A program made the translations under genes and the position numbers. 36,885 bases of DNA. It comes from an uncultured Alphaproteobacteria bacterium. Its GTDB lineage: Bacteria > Pseudomonadota > Alphaproteobacteria > Geminicoccales > Geminicoccaceae. Position 1 is the stretch's first letter. Every line of letters starts with the position of its first letter. The DNA lies in assembly GCA_902826935.1 (NCBI GenBank), contig CADEGR010000004.1:37577-74461 (forward strand), read 5' to 3'. Under the pieces are notes generated by a model. It was not told the origin of the DNA and did no database searches. It worked only from the letters and a program-made list of their open reading frames with translations. Of this stretch, positions 24,419 through 32,827 are shown piece after piece.

Positions 24419-24853
24419 TCAGGTCGCGAGGCTGAGGGTCACGATCAAGCCGAGCGCGATCAGGCCCCAGGAGGCGATCACGCTCTGCCAGCTCTTGCCC
24501 TTGGCGCGCACCTTGCGCTTCATCTCCTCGAGCCGATCGAGCGGCCGATCCACGGCACCCACGGTGTTGCGGTGCAGCGCCAAAAGCTTCGACAGGTCCG
24601 CCTCCGCCTGCTCGTCCTCGAGCTCCGGCACCGCCAGATCAGAGCCATTGTGGCGATCGGTCTTGCGCTCGACGGGGGCCCGCCGTTCCAAGGTCTCCGG
24701 GCGGCGGCCCAGGTCGCGCATGATGCTGCGGGCTTCCGCGGCGAACTTGGCGGCATTCTCGGGATCGGTCGGCATCATATCGCGGCTGGTTTGATACAGG
24801 CGCTCCGCGAGCTCCAGCAGCTCCGCCTCGATCGTGCCTTCGTTGGTCGTCAT
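24419..24853 (-). CDS. Hypothetical tail-anchored membrane protein
   Basis: A 144-residue protein not recognised as a family. The ATG at 24853 has GAGG 8 nt upstream. Residues 1-95 are acidic and helical: RLYQTSRDMMPTDPENAAKF, then a linker rich in Glu and Arg, then EADLSKLLALHRNTVGAVDRPL. A basic patch (RKVRAKGKSW) precedes a single C-terminal membrane helix (about residues 122-143, VIASWGLIALGLIVTLSLAT). This gives a tail-anchored topology with the soluble part in the cytosol. No conserved catalytic residues are visible. It converges on the cytochrome c gene. Confidence 0.75.
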   Translation of the reverse strand: MTTNEGTIEAELLELAERLYQTSRDMMPTDPENAAKFAAEARSIMRDLGRRPETLERRAPVERKTDRHNGSDLAVPELEDEQAEADLSKLLALHRNTVGAVDRPLDRLEEMKRKVRAKGKSWQSVIASWGLIALGLIVTLSLAT

Positions 24854-25428
24854 GACTACTACCTCAGAGTCCCCAATACCCGCGCGTTGCCGGGCCCATC
24901 AGGCCACGACGCAGATGGTTCTTCTCGACTGATAGACACTTTTATACACCATTTATTCCACCTTGGTCGCGAAAACCGATGTCGCACGGGGTGCGCCCTG
25001 CCCGGATTTCCGCCCATTTTGCCGCCGCCTGACCGGGCCGCCACTCGGTTGGCCGCGTCACTGACCGGCCGGATCGGCCGAACATCGCGGCGCCGACCCG
25101 CCGCTCGGGGCCAAGCAGCATCCTCCGAGCAAGGCCAAGACGTAGTGATCTAGATTTAAAATAGTATGAACTAAGAACCTAATCTACCATAACATTTGGT
25201 GGGCGTGTCGTCGCCCAGGCGAATTCGCAAGCGACGAGCCACAGACTGTGCCGTTGGTGCAAGTGGCGCGTTGAACCTGACGGCCCTCCCATCCGAACCA
25301 CAGTGCTTGGGGTGGACTTCGCAGCTGATTTCGAGCAGTCAATCTGAATAGCCTGACCATCAACATGGCAGGGACGATGATCTTATGGAGGAACCCTTGA
25401 CTCGGATCTTGCTCGAAAGTGTGCCGCC
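24854..25428. other. 575-bp intergenic region with AT-rich patches, upstream of the S8 protease
   Basis: No convincing gene. It contains a small hairpin CGGCCG-GAT-CGGCCG (25066-25080). Two markedly AT-rich patches stand out in this GC-rich DNA: 24927-24960, and 25147-25199 with runs such as TTTAAAATAG. The latter is the likeliest promoter zone for the protease, but I cannot assign -35/-10 boxes with confidence. A minimal reading frame of 13 codons (TTG 25397 to TAA 25436-25438, after GGAGGA at 25387) overlaps the protease ATG at 25429 and might couple its translation. Confidence 0.5.
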
Positions 25429-27666
25429 ATGCGGCTAATGATCGCCCGCCGACTGGCCTCGACTGCGCTGGTGACGACCCTCGCGGCCTGTGTCAGCAGC
25501 GGCGACGACAGCAGCGTCTCGAACGGCTTCACGACCGCCGAGTTCAACCGCTCGACCGGGCTCGACCAGATCCGTGCCGCCCAAGGTTATGCGCGGGTCC
25601 AGGGCCGCCAGGGCGGTGCTGGCATCAAGGTGGCGGTCATCGATGAGGGCATGGCCGCCAACAACGACTACAACATCGTGGCGGAGGCATTCTTCGCGCC
25701 CGATATCGGCTTTCGCAACGGCGACCACGGCACCGCGGTGGCCGGCATTGTGGGCGCCCGCAAGAACGACATCGGGACCCACGGCGTGGCGTTCAACTCG
25801 GATATCGTCAACATCCAGGTGTTCGACGATGCCGGCTCGGTGCCGGATGGCCGCTTGTCGGTGGCGATCGATGCTGGCGCCGGCCTGGTCGGCAGCCAGC
25901 CTGATCTCGAATCCGACGTGCTGAACATGAGCCTGGGCGGCGGCCCGATCCTGAACGACGTTCTGATCTCGATGCGCAATGCCGCGTCCCGTGACAAGAT
26001 CATGGTCATGGCGGCCGGCAATGACGGCTCGGCCGATCCGTTGTTCCCGGGGGTGCTAGTGACCGATGCCGGCATCCAGGGTCAGGGCATTGTTGTCGGC
26101 AGCGTCGATGCCGACAACAATCTGTCCAGCTTCAGCGCCCGCTGCGGTAGCGCCGCCGCCTTCTGCATGGTGGCGCCGGGCGAGGATATCGTGACCACCG
26201 GTGTCAACGATCTGGTGCGGGTGTCCGGCACGTCCTTCGCTGCGCCAATGGTGTCGGGCGCTGCGGCGGTGGTCAAAGCGGCCTTCCCCGGCGTATCCGG
26301 TGCGGCGGTCGTGGACCGCCTGCTGACCAGCGCCACGGATCTCGGGACGGCCGGCGTCGATACGGTGTTCGGCCACGGCCTGCTCAATCTCGACAACGCG
26401 CTCGATCCGAACGGCACCTTGTCGGTGGCGGCCAGCGGCACGGTGGACGGCCCCAGAGCGCCCGTGGCCGGCAGCCGCATGCTGCTGGGCAGCGCCGCCA
26501 GCCTGGACGACCAGGGCCGGTCGTTGCTGCGTCGGACCATGGCCTTGGACGAGGACAACTTCCCGTTCAACGTCGATCTGACCGGCAGCACGCGCGAAAG
26601 CCCGCGCAGCTCCGGCCTGGCCAATTTCGTCGAGCGGGGGGACCGGATCAGCGCCGTGACCAGCGGCGCTGGCAGTACCTTCGCGCTGTCGGTCAGCGCC
26701 GATCAGGCGAGCTTCTCGGCCAGCGATCAAGTCTTGCCGCCGACGGGCGAGCGGGGCGACCGGCTCGAGCCGGCGGCGCCCACGCTGCAGCTGCAATCCT
26801 CGCTTGGCACCAACATTGGCATGTTCTTCGCCGTCAACGGCGCTAGCGGCACGCCCGATGATCTGAGCGCTGACCTCCTGGGCCGCGGCGGCGGCGGCCT
26901 GGCCCAGGGTGCTTTCCTGGCGCCGTACGATCAGCTGGCGGGTGCCCAGAGCGGTGGCGGCGCCAGCATCGTGCTGGCCGAAGCGACCACGCTCACGCTG
27001 GCCGCGTTCGATGCCGCCGACAACGAGCTTAGCGATGACCGGCTGCGCGCCGCGCGGCTCCAGAAGCTGGCGCTCAAGCATCGGACCTACGGCGATGTCG
27101 AGCTCCGGCTCGGTCTGGGCGCGCTGCAGGAGCAAGGCGGCTTCCTCGGCAGCGATACCAGCGGCGCCTTCGGTAGCGACACGGCCAGCCAGTCGGTCTA
27201 CCTCGATGCCTCGGTGCTGGCGCCAGTGACCACCAAGCTGGCGCTGTTCGGCGCCTATACCCGCGGCAGCTCGACCGCCTCGGCGGGCGGCAGCAGCCTG
27301 CTCGGCGACTACAGCCAGCTGGCCTCGGACGCCTTTGGCGCTGGACTGCTGCTGCGGGACGTTGCGGCCGACGGCGATGGCTTCAGCCTGATGGTCGGCC
27401 AGCCGCTGCGGATCACCGACGGCAGCGCCACGGTCGACGTCCCGGTCAGCCGCAGCGTGGATGGCCAGGTGCAGCGCGAATCCGCCGAGGTCGATCTGGC
27501 GCCGGAGGGGCGCGAGATCGCCACCGAGGCCGTCTACCGCTTTGCCCTGACCGATGCCAGCCACCAGTCGCTGGCCACCGGCGCCTTCCTCCGGCTCAAT
27601 CCAGATCACGATCCGAACGCCGCGCCTGATCTTGGCGTCGGCGTGCGCTATCAGTGGCGGTTCTGA
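25429..27666 (+). CDS. Subtilisin-type (S8) serine protease autotransporter, predicted lipoprotein
   Basis: A 745-residue surface protease. The N-terminus is a lipoprotein signal (basic start, lipobox LAAC, Cys21), as in NalP and SphB1. The S8 passenger domain (about 60-330) has the full triad: Asp72 in VAVIDEG, His100 in GDHGTAVAGIVGA and Ser269 in SGTSFAAPMVSG. The oxyanion region is VMAAGNDGS. After a linker (residues about 335-430) comes a C-terminal beta-rich domain with alternating strands ending VGVRYQWRF, fitting an autotransporter barrel with terminal Phe. It is probably exported by Sec, lipidated, inserted in the outer membrane and exposed or released outside. Its TGA overlaps the ATG of the next lipoprotein gene. 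Confidence 0.9.
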   Translation: MRLMIARRLASTALVTTLAACVSSGDDSSVSNGFTTAEFNRSTGLDQIRAAQGYARVQGRQGGAGIKVAVIDEGMAANNDYNIVAEAFFAPDIGFRNGDHGTAVAGIVGARKNDIGTHGVAFNSDIVNIQVFDDAGSVPDGRLSVAIDAGAGLVGSQPDLESDVLNMSLGGGPILNDVLISMRNAASRDKIMVMAAGNDGSADPLFPGVLVTDAGIQGQGIVVGSVDADNNLSSFSARCGSAAAFCMVAPGEDIVTTGVNDLVRVSGTSFAAPMVSGAAAVVKAAFPGVSGAAVVDRLLTSATDLGTAGVDTVFGHGLLNLDNALDPNGTLSVAASGTVDGPRAPVAGSRMLLGSAASLDDQGRSLLRRTMALDEDNFPFNVDLTGSTRESPRSSGLANFVERGDRISAVTSGAGSTFALSVSADQASFSASDQVLPPTGERGDRLEPAAPTLQLQSSLGTNIGMFFAVNGASGTPDDLSADLLGRGGGGLAQGAFLAPYDQLAGAQSGGGASIVLAEATTLTLAAFDAADNELSDDRLRAARLQKLALKHRTYGDVELRLGLGALQEQGGFLGSDTSGAFGSDTASQSVYLDASVLAPVTTKLALFGAYTRGSSTASAGGSSLLGDYSQLASDAFGAGLLLRDVAADGDGFSLMVGQPLRITDGSATVDVPVSRSVDGQVQRESAEVDLAPEGREIATEAVYRFALTDASHQSLATGAFLRLNPDHDPNAAPDLGVGVRYQWRF

Positions 27667-28193
27667 TGGCGGCAGGTATGACGCCGGCCTATGGTCGTGG
27701 GCGATTTTGCCATGGGTTCGTGACCAAGGGGTTAACGACGGTGACCGGCCTGGCGGTGCTGCTGGGCGCAACCGCCTGCACGCCGGCACCGACCCGGGAG
27801 GGGGAACCGCTGAGGGTGGAAAAGCGGGAAGGCATGCCGACGAGTGCCGCCGAGGTCGCCTTGCCGCCCGGCGCCATCAAGGTCTCGGAGCGGCTGTACA
27901 TGGTGCCGATCGGCATCGACGTGGACGGCTGCGAGCAATTCTCGGCTTATCCCGCCGATGGCGGCATGACCAAGCAGGCGATCCACTATCGCCGGCCAGA
28001 TGGTTCTTTCAGCCTGGACAAGGATAGCGCTACCTGCCGAGTCGAGGTGGTGGCACTTGGCCCGGATGCGGCCGGCTGTGCCCAGTTCCGCGCTGAGCCG
28101 GCTGCTGGCCTGGCGCCGACCGGGGTGACCTATTACCAGGCCAAAGCCGGCGGCTATGTGGCGCGCAAGCCGGAAGCTGGCTGCCAGCCCTAG
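27666..28193 (+). CDS. Small lipoprotein of unknown function, coupled to the S8 protease
   Basis: The ATG at 27666 overlaps the protease stop (TGATG). A GTG at 27720 gives a more standard lipoprotein signal (VTKGLTTVTGLAVLLGATAC) and may be the true start. The lipobox is GATAC. The mature domain of about 120 residues has three regularly spaced Cys in similar contexts: DGCEQFSAYPADG, ATCRVE and AGCAQFRAEPA, plus a Cys near the C-terminus. The first and third segments (GCEQFSAYPA, GCAQFRAEPA) look like a duplicated unit. It could be a partner, inhibitor or chaperone of the protease, but only the gene order suggests this. Confidence 0.72.
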   Translation: MAAGMTPAYGRGRFCHGFVTKGLTTVTGLAVLLGATACTPAPTREGEPLRVEKREGMPTSAAEVALPPGAIKVSERLYMVPIGIDVDGCEQFSAYPADGGMTKQAIHYRRPDGSFSLDKDSATCRVEVVALGPDAAGCAQFRAEPAAGLAPTGVTYYQAKAGGYVARKPEAGCQP

Positions 28194-28222
28194 GCGGTTC
28201 CAGGGACCGGCAGGCGCGCTGC

Positions 28223-28729
28223 TCACTTCGATAGCCGGCTGGTCCCGAGCCTCTGTTGCAGCTTGATTTCGGCCAGATTGGCGGCGGTGACCTGGTCGAT
28301 CTCGAGCCGGTTGCGACTGGCCGCGGCTTGGGCTTGATGGGCGATCTCGGCAAAGCCGTCGATCGTCGAGTCCACCTGGATCCGGGCGCCATCCTGCGCC
28401 CGCAAGGTGAGCTGCAGCCAGCCCTCCGGGCGCTCGCGACCGCGGGCGTAATATTGCAAGCGGATTGCCCGCAGCTCGGGCCAGGGCAGGCGGCGCGCCA
28501 GCGGCCCGTGCTGCGCGATCATGGCCGGTGTCAGCTCGATCCGGCTGAGCTGGCGGAGCAGGGTGCGCGCCCCGAACCAGGTGAACAGCGCGGCCAGACC
28601 CGCCAGCAGCAGCGCCAGCGCCGGCGCCACCGGCACCGCCAGCAGGGGGCCAAGCGTCAGGCCGAGGCCCAGCAGCGCTCGGCAGTAATCAATCCATAAG
28701 GTTCGTGGTGGATAACGGTGCTGACTCAT
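28223..28729 (-). CDS. Hypothetical two-helix membrane protein with PH-like cytosolic domain
   Basis: A 168-residue protein. Residues about 15-55 form two closely spaced membrane helices (CRALLGLGLTLGPLLAVPVA and APALALLLAGLAALFTWFG). The remaining residues look like a bPH-type domain (SRIELTPAMIAQHGPLARRLPWPELRAIRL in successive strands, then WLQLTLRAQDGARIQVDS) and a C-terminal helix. This layout is known from many small uncharacterised membrane proteins. It is divergent from the EAL-domain gene and converges on the lipoprotein gene. No function can be given. Confidence 0.75.
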   Translation of the reverse strand: MSQHRYPPRTLWIDYCRALLGLGLTLGPLLAVPVAPALALLLAGLAALFTWFGARTLLRQLSRIELTPAMIAQHGPLARRLPWPELRAIRLQYYARGRERPEGWLQLTLRAQDGARIQVDSTIDGFAEIAHQAQAAASRNRLEIDQVTAANLAEIKLQQRLGTSRLSK

Positions 28730-28836
28730 GGCGGCAAGCCGGCGCGCTCCTCGGCCCTAGGCTGCATAGCGCGGCGTGGCTTGTGCTCAGCTCCTGCCCT
28801 GCCGATCGGACTCCATGGCGTGACCGACCAACTTTG

Positions 28837-30435
28837 ATGACCAGAAGCGCTTCCTTGCGTCAAGCCGATCCCGCGCTGGCCACCTTGCGCCAGGATCGCG
28901 CCCGCTTTCTCGCTTTCGCGTTCGCAGGCGGCGACCTTCTGCTCGAGGTCGATGGCGCGGGGCGGATCACCTATGCAACCGGGGCGGCCCAGGTGGTGAC
29001 CGGCGTCGAGCAGGCCGCGCTGATCTCGTGCCAGCTGGTCGATCTGGTCGCGCCGGATCAGCGGTCCGAGTTGCAGCGGCAGCTCCTGGCCTTGCCGGCA
29101 GCCGGCCGGCTGGCGCCCCAATGCCTGACCTTCATGAAGCCTAGGCCGCATCAGGTCTGGCTCGCCGGCCATGGCGGCAGCGCCGAATCCGAGACCTGTC
29201 ATCTCAGCCTGCGGCTGGGGGCTGCGAAGCTGCCGGAACCGTTGGCGCGCGAGCGCTTCGAGGCGAGCCTCATGGAGCGGGTGCAGCAGGCCTCCGACGA
29301 CGAGCGCCTGACCATGCTCGATCTGAGCGAGCTTGGCGCCCTGGCCGACCGTCTGGATCAGAGCCAGCTGGGCAGCTTGCGCGCCGAGATCGGCCAATGC
29401 ATCGGGCGCTATGGCGTCGATGAGGCCGGCGCTGGCTGGCTGGCCGGCGACACGTTCGGCGTGGTCCATGATGCGGCGCTCGATCCGGCGGCGCTTAGCG
29501 CCATGATCGAGGCCATGACCGCCGATGCCGATCCGGCCGGGCGGGGCGTGCGGGCGACCCAGGCAACGCTCAGCATCGGCCAGGACGGTCTCAGTGCCAG
29601 CGATGCCGGCCAAGCCTTGCTCTATGCGATCAACCGCTTCGCCGCGACCAAGGGCCAGGACTTCGACATCGCCTCGCTCCAGGACGGCTTCCAGGGCCTG
29701 GTCGCCAGCACCGTGGCGCGAGTGGCCGAGATCCGCGGCCGGGTCGACACCGAAAGCTTCGGCCTGGCCTTCCAGCCGATCGTCGAGCTGCGTAGCCGGC
29801 AGGTCCACCACTATGAGCTCCTGACGCGCCTCGAAGATGGCTGCTCGCCCTTCGAGATGGTGTGTTTCGCCGAGCAGACCGGGTTGGTGATCGATCTCGA
29901 TCTGGCGATCTGCCGGCGCGCCTTCGAGGTCCTGCAGCGGCCGCGCAAGGTGAGCGTCAGCATCGCGGTCAATCTGTCGGGCCGCTCGCTCGAGAGCGAG
30001 CTGTTCGTGACCGCCCTGCTGGCGCTGCTGGACGGCACGCCCGAAGTGCGCGGCCGGCTCCTGTTCGAGCTGACCGAATCGGCGGCCATCATCGATCCCG
30101 AACGGGTCGCCAATGTCGTGCGCGCGTTGCGCGCCCGCGGCCTGCCGATCTGCCTGGACGATTTCGGCAGCGGCGCTGCCGCGTTCCACTATCTGCGCGC
30201 CTTCCGCTTCGACTACGTCAAGATCGATGGCGCCTACATCAAGTCGGTCGATCATCGCGACCAGGCGATCCTCAAGGGCATGATCGGCATGTGCCGCGAG
30301 CTGGGCATCGCGACCGTGGCCGAAATGGTCGAAACTCCGTTGCAGGCCGAGCGCCTGCGCCGCCTCAAGGTCGACTATGCCCAAGGCTACCTGTTTGGCC
30401 GGCCGATCGCCGAGGCCGAGCTGGGGCTGCGATGA
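28837..30435 (+). CDS. PAS - degenerate GGDEF - EAL domain protein (c-di-GMP phosphodiesterase candidate)
   Basis: A 532-residue cytosolic protein from the ATG at 28837. A PAS domain (about 28-90, LLLEVDGAGRITYATGAA) leads to a weak GGDEF-like domain (about 140-290) in which the signature reads AGDTF, so it should not make c-di-GMP. The EAL domain (about 300-532) begins FQPIVELRSRQVHHYELLTRL, with ELL in place of EAL. The metal and catalytic residues seem intact: AVNLSGRSL, LFELTES, CLDDFGSG, YVKIDG, VAEMVET and YAQGYLFGRP. It probably hydrolyses c-di-GMP. Its stop overlaps the ATG of the kinase-like gene (ATGATG), so they act as a pair. Confidence 0.9.
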   Translation: MTRSASLRQADPALATLRQDRARFLAFAFAGGDLLLEVDGAGRITYATGAAQVVTGVEQAALISCQLVDLVAPDQRSELQRQLLALPAAGRLAPQCLTFMKPRPHQVWLAGHGGSAESETCHLSLRLGAAKLPEPLARERFEASLMERVQQASDDERLTMLDLSELGALADRLDQSQLGSLRAEIGQCIGRYGVDEAGAGWLAGDTFGVVHDAALDPAALSAMIEAMTADADPAGRGVRATQATLSIGQDGLSASDAGQALLYAINRFAATKGQDFDIASLQDGFQGLVASTVARVAEIRGRVDTESFGLAFQPIVELRSRQVHHYELLTRLEDGCSPFEMVCFAEQTGLVIDLDLAICRRAFEVLQRPRKVSVSIAVNLSGRSLESELFVTALLALLDGTPEVRGRLLFELTESAAIIDPERVANVVRALRARGLPICLDDFGSGAAAFHYLRAFRFDYVKIDGAYIKSVDHRDQAILKGMIGMCRELGIATVAEMVETPLQAERLRRLKVDYAQGYLFGRPIAEAELGLR

Positions 30436-31232
30436 TGCGCTGCGAGCGACAACGGCAGCTCAGGTCGCCAGTCGGGGGCGATCCCGGCGTCCCGGTCGGA
30501 TCCGACCGTACGCCGGAGCTTGATCGATGCGCCGATTGGCCCGGGGCTGCCCGGCCGGACCCGGTACCGGCCGTGGCGCGATCGCAGCGACCGCCGAGTC
30601 CGCCGGTCGCTGATCAGGATGTCCTGGCCGAGCTGCGCCAGCTCGCCGCAACCCACGAGCTCCGCACGCCTGTCCATGCGATCTTGGGTCATCTCGATCT
30701 CCTGGCCGCCGGCGCCTTCGGACCCCTGGGCAGCGAGGTCCGCGCCTGCCTGGCCGAAATGCAGCGAGCCGGCCTGGCGCTGGCTGAGCGCGTGGCGCAG
30801 CTTCATCGTCTGGCGGACACGCCGCGAGCGCAGCCATCGGTTGAGCCGGTCTGGTTCGATCTGACCGCCGCGCTGTGGGCGGCAACCGGCCCCTGGTCGG
30901 AACCAGCGGCGGACCAACGCAGCTTGTCGGTGCTGGGCGATCCGGTGGCGCTGGCCTGGCTGGTCGAGGCACTCGCCGCGGCCTTAGGCGCTCGGTCAAA
31001 TCGAGCTCTGGTCGTGCAGGTGTCGCCAGCGCTGCCCGATTGCGCCGGACGCTCGCTCAAGGTCGCCTGGGCGGATGGCGCAAGCCTGACCTGGGCGACC
31101 AGCGATTGGCGCCTGGCGACGACGATCATGGCGCTGCATGGCGGCAGCCTCGGGCGCCAATCCGCGCAGCTCGTCTTGACCTGGCCGGCTTGGCGCGTGC
31201 TCGAGCGGCCCGCCCGCGCACAAAGTGAATAA
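30432..31232 (+). CDS. Histidine-kinase-like protein with intact H-box but degenerate ATPase
   Basis: A 266-residue soluble protein coupled to the EAL gene by a 4-base overlap. After a Pro/Arg-rich N-terminus it has a HisKA helix with the phospho-acceptor His75 in THELRTPVHAILGHLDLL. The second half has the outline of a HATPase domain (LGDPVALAWLVEALAAALG, VAWADGASLTW, TIMALHGGSLG). However, the N-box Asn is replaced by Ala and the D-x-G-x-G loop is ADGASL. It lacks any transmembrane or sensor domain. It may be a phosphotransfer or pseudo-kinase partner rather than an active kinase. No response regulator is nearby. Confidence 0.72.
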   Translation: MMRCERQRQLRSPVGGDPGVPVGSDRTPELDRCADWPGAARPDPVPAVARSQRPPSPPVADQDVLAELRQLAATHELRTPVHAILGHLDLLAAGAFGPLGSEVRACLAEMQRAGLALAERVAQLHRLADTPRAQPSVEPVWFDLTAALWAATGPWSEPAADQRSLSVLGDPVALAWLVEALAAALGARSNRALVVQVSPALPDCAGRSLKVAWADGASLTWATSDWRLATTIMALHGGSLGRQSAQLVLTWPAWRVLERPARAQSE

Positions 31233-31717
31233 TTCCTGGGGCGCCAGGGTTGCCCGCTGCGGCGCCAATGCCTACCTTCCTTGGTATTGATAAACATATC
31301 CTGAATTTGTATTGCGCGGCTTGCTTTGCATGACGGGTCGAGGCCGGGGCCGCGGTTGATCTTGCGGATTCCAGGTTGGCAAAGGCAGTGGAAATGGTTA
31401 TTACAGTGGAGACAAGTCTTTGACTTGTTTCGCCCCGTAACCATGGCAGCACTCCGGTGCATGGTGCGCCTCGGATCGCCTGGCTGGTCCAAGCGCGCGG
31501 TTGCGGGGCATCTGAAGATAGGCTCGCCTGCCGCCGGGATGCGACCTAAAGCAAGTGCATGCCGGGCGGGGGAGTGCCGAGTGCCCGTCAATCGAGCAGC
31601 GTGATCTTAAGCCAAAGGCGCGGCTTCGACCGTGCCCACCAAGGCAGCCCCGACCATGAGCGGGGCGCTTCACGCGGATGACGAGCTGGTTGTTCACATC
31701 AAGGTTGAATCAACTCG
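31233..31717. other. 485-bp intergenic region with hairpins and a possible promoter
   Basis: I see no convincing gene. It holds a GGCGCC/GGCGCC hairpin (31240-31245 with 31261-31266) just after the kinase-like gene. A sigma-70-like pair follows, TTGATA (31287-31292) and TATTGC (31310-31315), 17 bases apart; the -35 is good, the -10 poor. There is a 10-bp hairpin at 31409-31431 and a GCCCCG/CGGGGC stem (31647-31652 with 31661-31666) shortly before the next gene. Confidence 0.45.
31409..31431. repeat. Tight inverted repeat (hairpin) in intergenic DNA
   Basis: ACAAGTC (31412-31418), TTT, GACTTGT (31422-31428) is a perfect 7-bp dyad, extended to 10 bp (31409-31431) with one G-T wobble. The sequence is less GC-rich than its surroundings. 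It may be an operator, a small-RNA hairpin or a terminator with a weak T-run; nothing decides between these. Confidence 0.4.
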
Positions 31718-32827
31718 ATGCAAAATCGAAGCATGTTTCTCTACCGCCGCCAGGGGCCGAAAAAGCGTTCCAAGCCGGGCGGGCCGCCGCACAACAACAA
31801 GCCGCGCGGCCAGGGAAAAAGCTTGCCGAATTCGGCGCGCGATCTGCTGCCGCTGCTGCAGCCTGCCACCAAGGCGCTGGCGCAGATGCTGGCTGGCCGG
31901 GCCGGTGCTTCGGGCCAGCTCGGCCATGCTCGCGCAATGCTGGCGCAGGCGGAGCGGATGGTCAGCGAGCGCTCGCATAACCGCCTCAATCCAGCCGAGC
32001 GGGAAGAGTTCTTCGAGCAGGTGGCACGGCTCAAGCTGACCATCGCCGATGCCGAGAGCGAAGCCGAGGCGGATGAAGTGGCAGCCGCTGCGCCCCCGCC
32101 CCCGCCAAGTGCGCCGCCGGTCGGCCAGGAGCGTCTGCGTGCCATGGCGCTGGCCTTGGCCTCCCGCGATCGTCCAGTCGCGGGCCCGGCGGTGCCGGCA
32201 CCCGCTGCTGAGGCACCCTTGCCAGAGGAGCCCGCGATCAGCCGGCCAGGCCCCGCCGCTGAATCGTCCACCATGCCAGCTGAGCTGGTGGCCGGCTCGT
32301 CGGGGCCGGAGACGCCCCGTGATCGCACCCGCAGCACGCAGCTGCGGCTGGCGCGGCCTGGTGATTCGAGCGCGCCGGCGCTTGCGCCGGCAGCCCTGCC
32401 GGCGCCCAAACGTGCGCCGCTGGTCGTGCCAGCCAGCGCGCGGGCAGTAGCGCGCGAGCCGGCGCCGGCCCAACTGCCCGCCGAGCATGCCTCGGCGGCA
32501 CCACTGCCGGAGCCCGCGCCCGAGCCGGCCGGGACGCTGAGCACTCCGGCGGCTACCGAGGTCGCTGCGGCCGAGCCGCCGCCACCAGCGGCACCGGCGA
32601 AGCCGTCACGGCCGCGTGCGCCGCGGCGTCCTCGCGTTGCCAGCGCCGAGCAGCCTGATCTGAGCGTCGATGGGGCAGCGGCCGCAAGCAATGGCGGCGC
32701 GCCGAGTGACGCGGCCGCGGTCGACGTCGATGGCGCCATCCCGCGCAAGCGGCGGAGCAAGCGCAATGGCTTGCCGGAGGGCTGGATCATCGACGAAGAA
32801 GGCTTCGTGGTGCCGGCGGGCGATTGA
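31718..32827 (+). CDS. Pro/Ala-rich protein of unknown function with conserved-looking ends
   Basis: A 369-residue protein; starts at ATG 31718 or ATG 31733 (MFLYRRQG), and the second gives a basic N-terminus directly. Residues about 5-35 are strongly basic (RRQGPKKRSKPGG, NNKPRGQGK), suggesting nucleic-acid contact. Residues 40-115 are helical (LLPLLQPATKALAQML, ERMVSERSHNRLNPAEREEFFEQVARLKL). Residues 125-320 are low-complexity Pro/Ala/Glu with AAAAPPPPPSAPP. The last 25 residues, RKRRSKRNGLPEGWIIDEEG, then FVVPAGD, look like a compact defined motif. No membrane segment. Family not recognised. A long hairpin begins right after its stop. Confidence 0.65.
   Translation: MQNRSMFLYRRQGPKKRSKPGGPPHNNKPRGQGKSLPNSARDLLPLLQPATKALAQMLAGRAGASGQLGHARAMLAQAERMVSERSHNRLNPAEREEFFEQVARLKLTIADAESEAEADEVAAAAPPPPPSAPPVGQERLRAMALALASRDRPVAGPAVPAPAAEAPLPEEPAISRPGPAAESSTMPAELVAGSSGPETPRDRTRSTQLRLARPGDSSAPALAPAALPAPKRAPLVVPASARAVAREPAPAQLPAEHASAAPLPEPAPEPAGTLSTPAATEVAAAEPPPPAAPAKPSRPRAPRRPRVASAEQPDLSVDGAAAASNGGAPSDAAAVDVDGAIPRKRRSKRNGLPEGWIIDEEGFVVPAGD

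Noticed and set aside
24859-25366. Short minus-strand open frames (about 60 codons each) in the intergenic region before the S8 protease
   Set aside because: No ribosome site, irregular codon use and no recognisable protein features.
26056-27789. 577-codon minus-strand open frame opposite the S8 protease
   Set aside because: Shadow frame created by GC-rich codon bias; the plus strand carries an intact catalytic triad.
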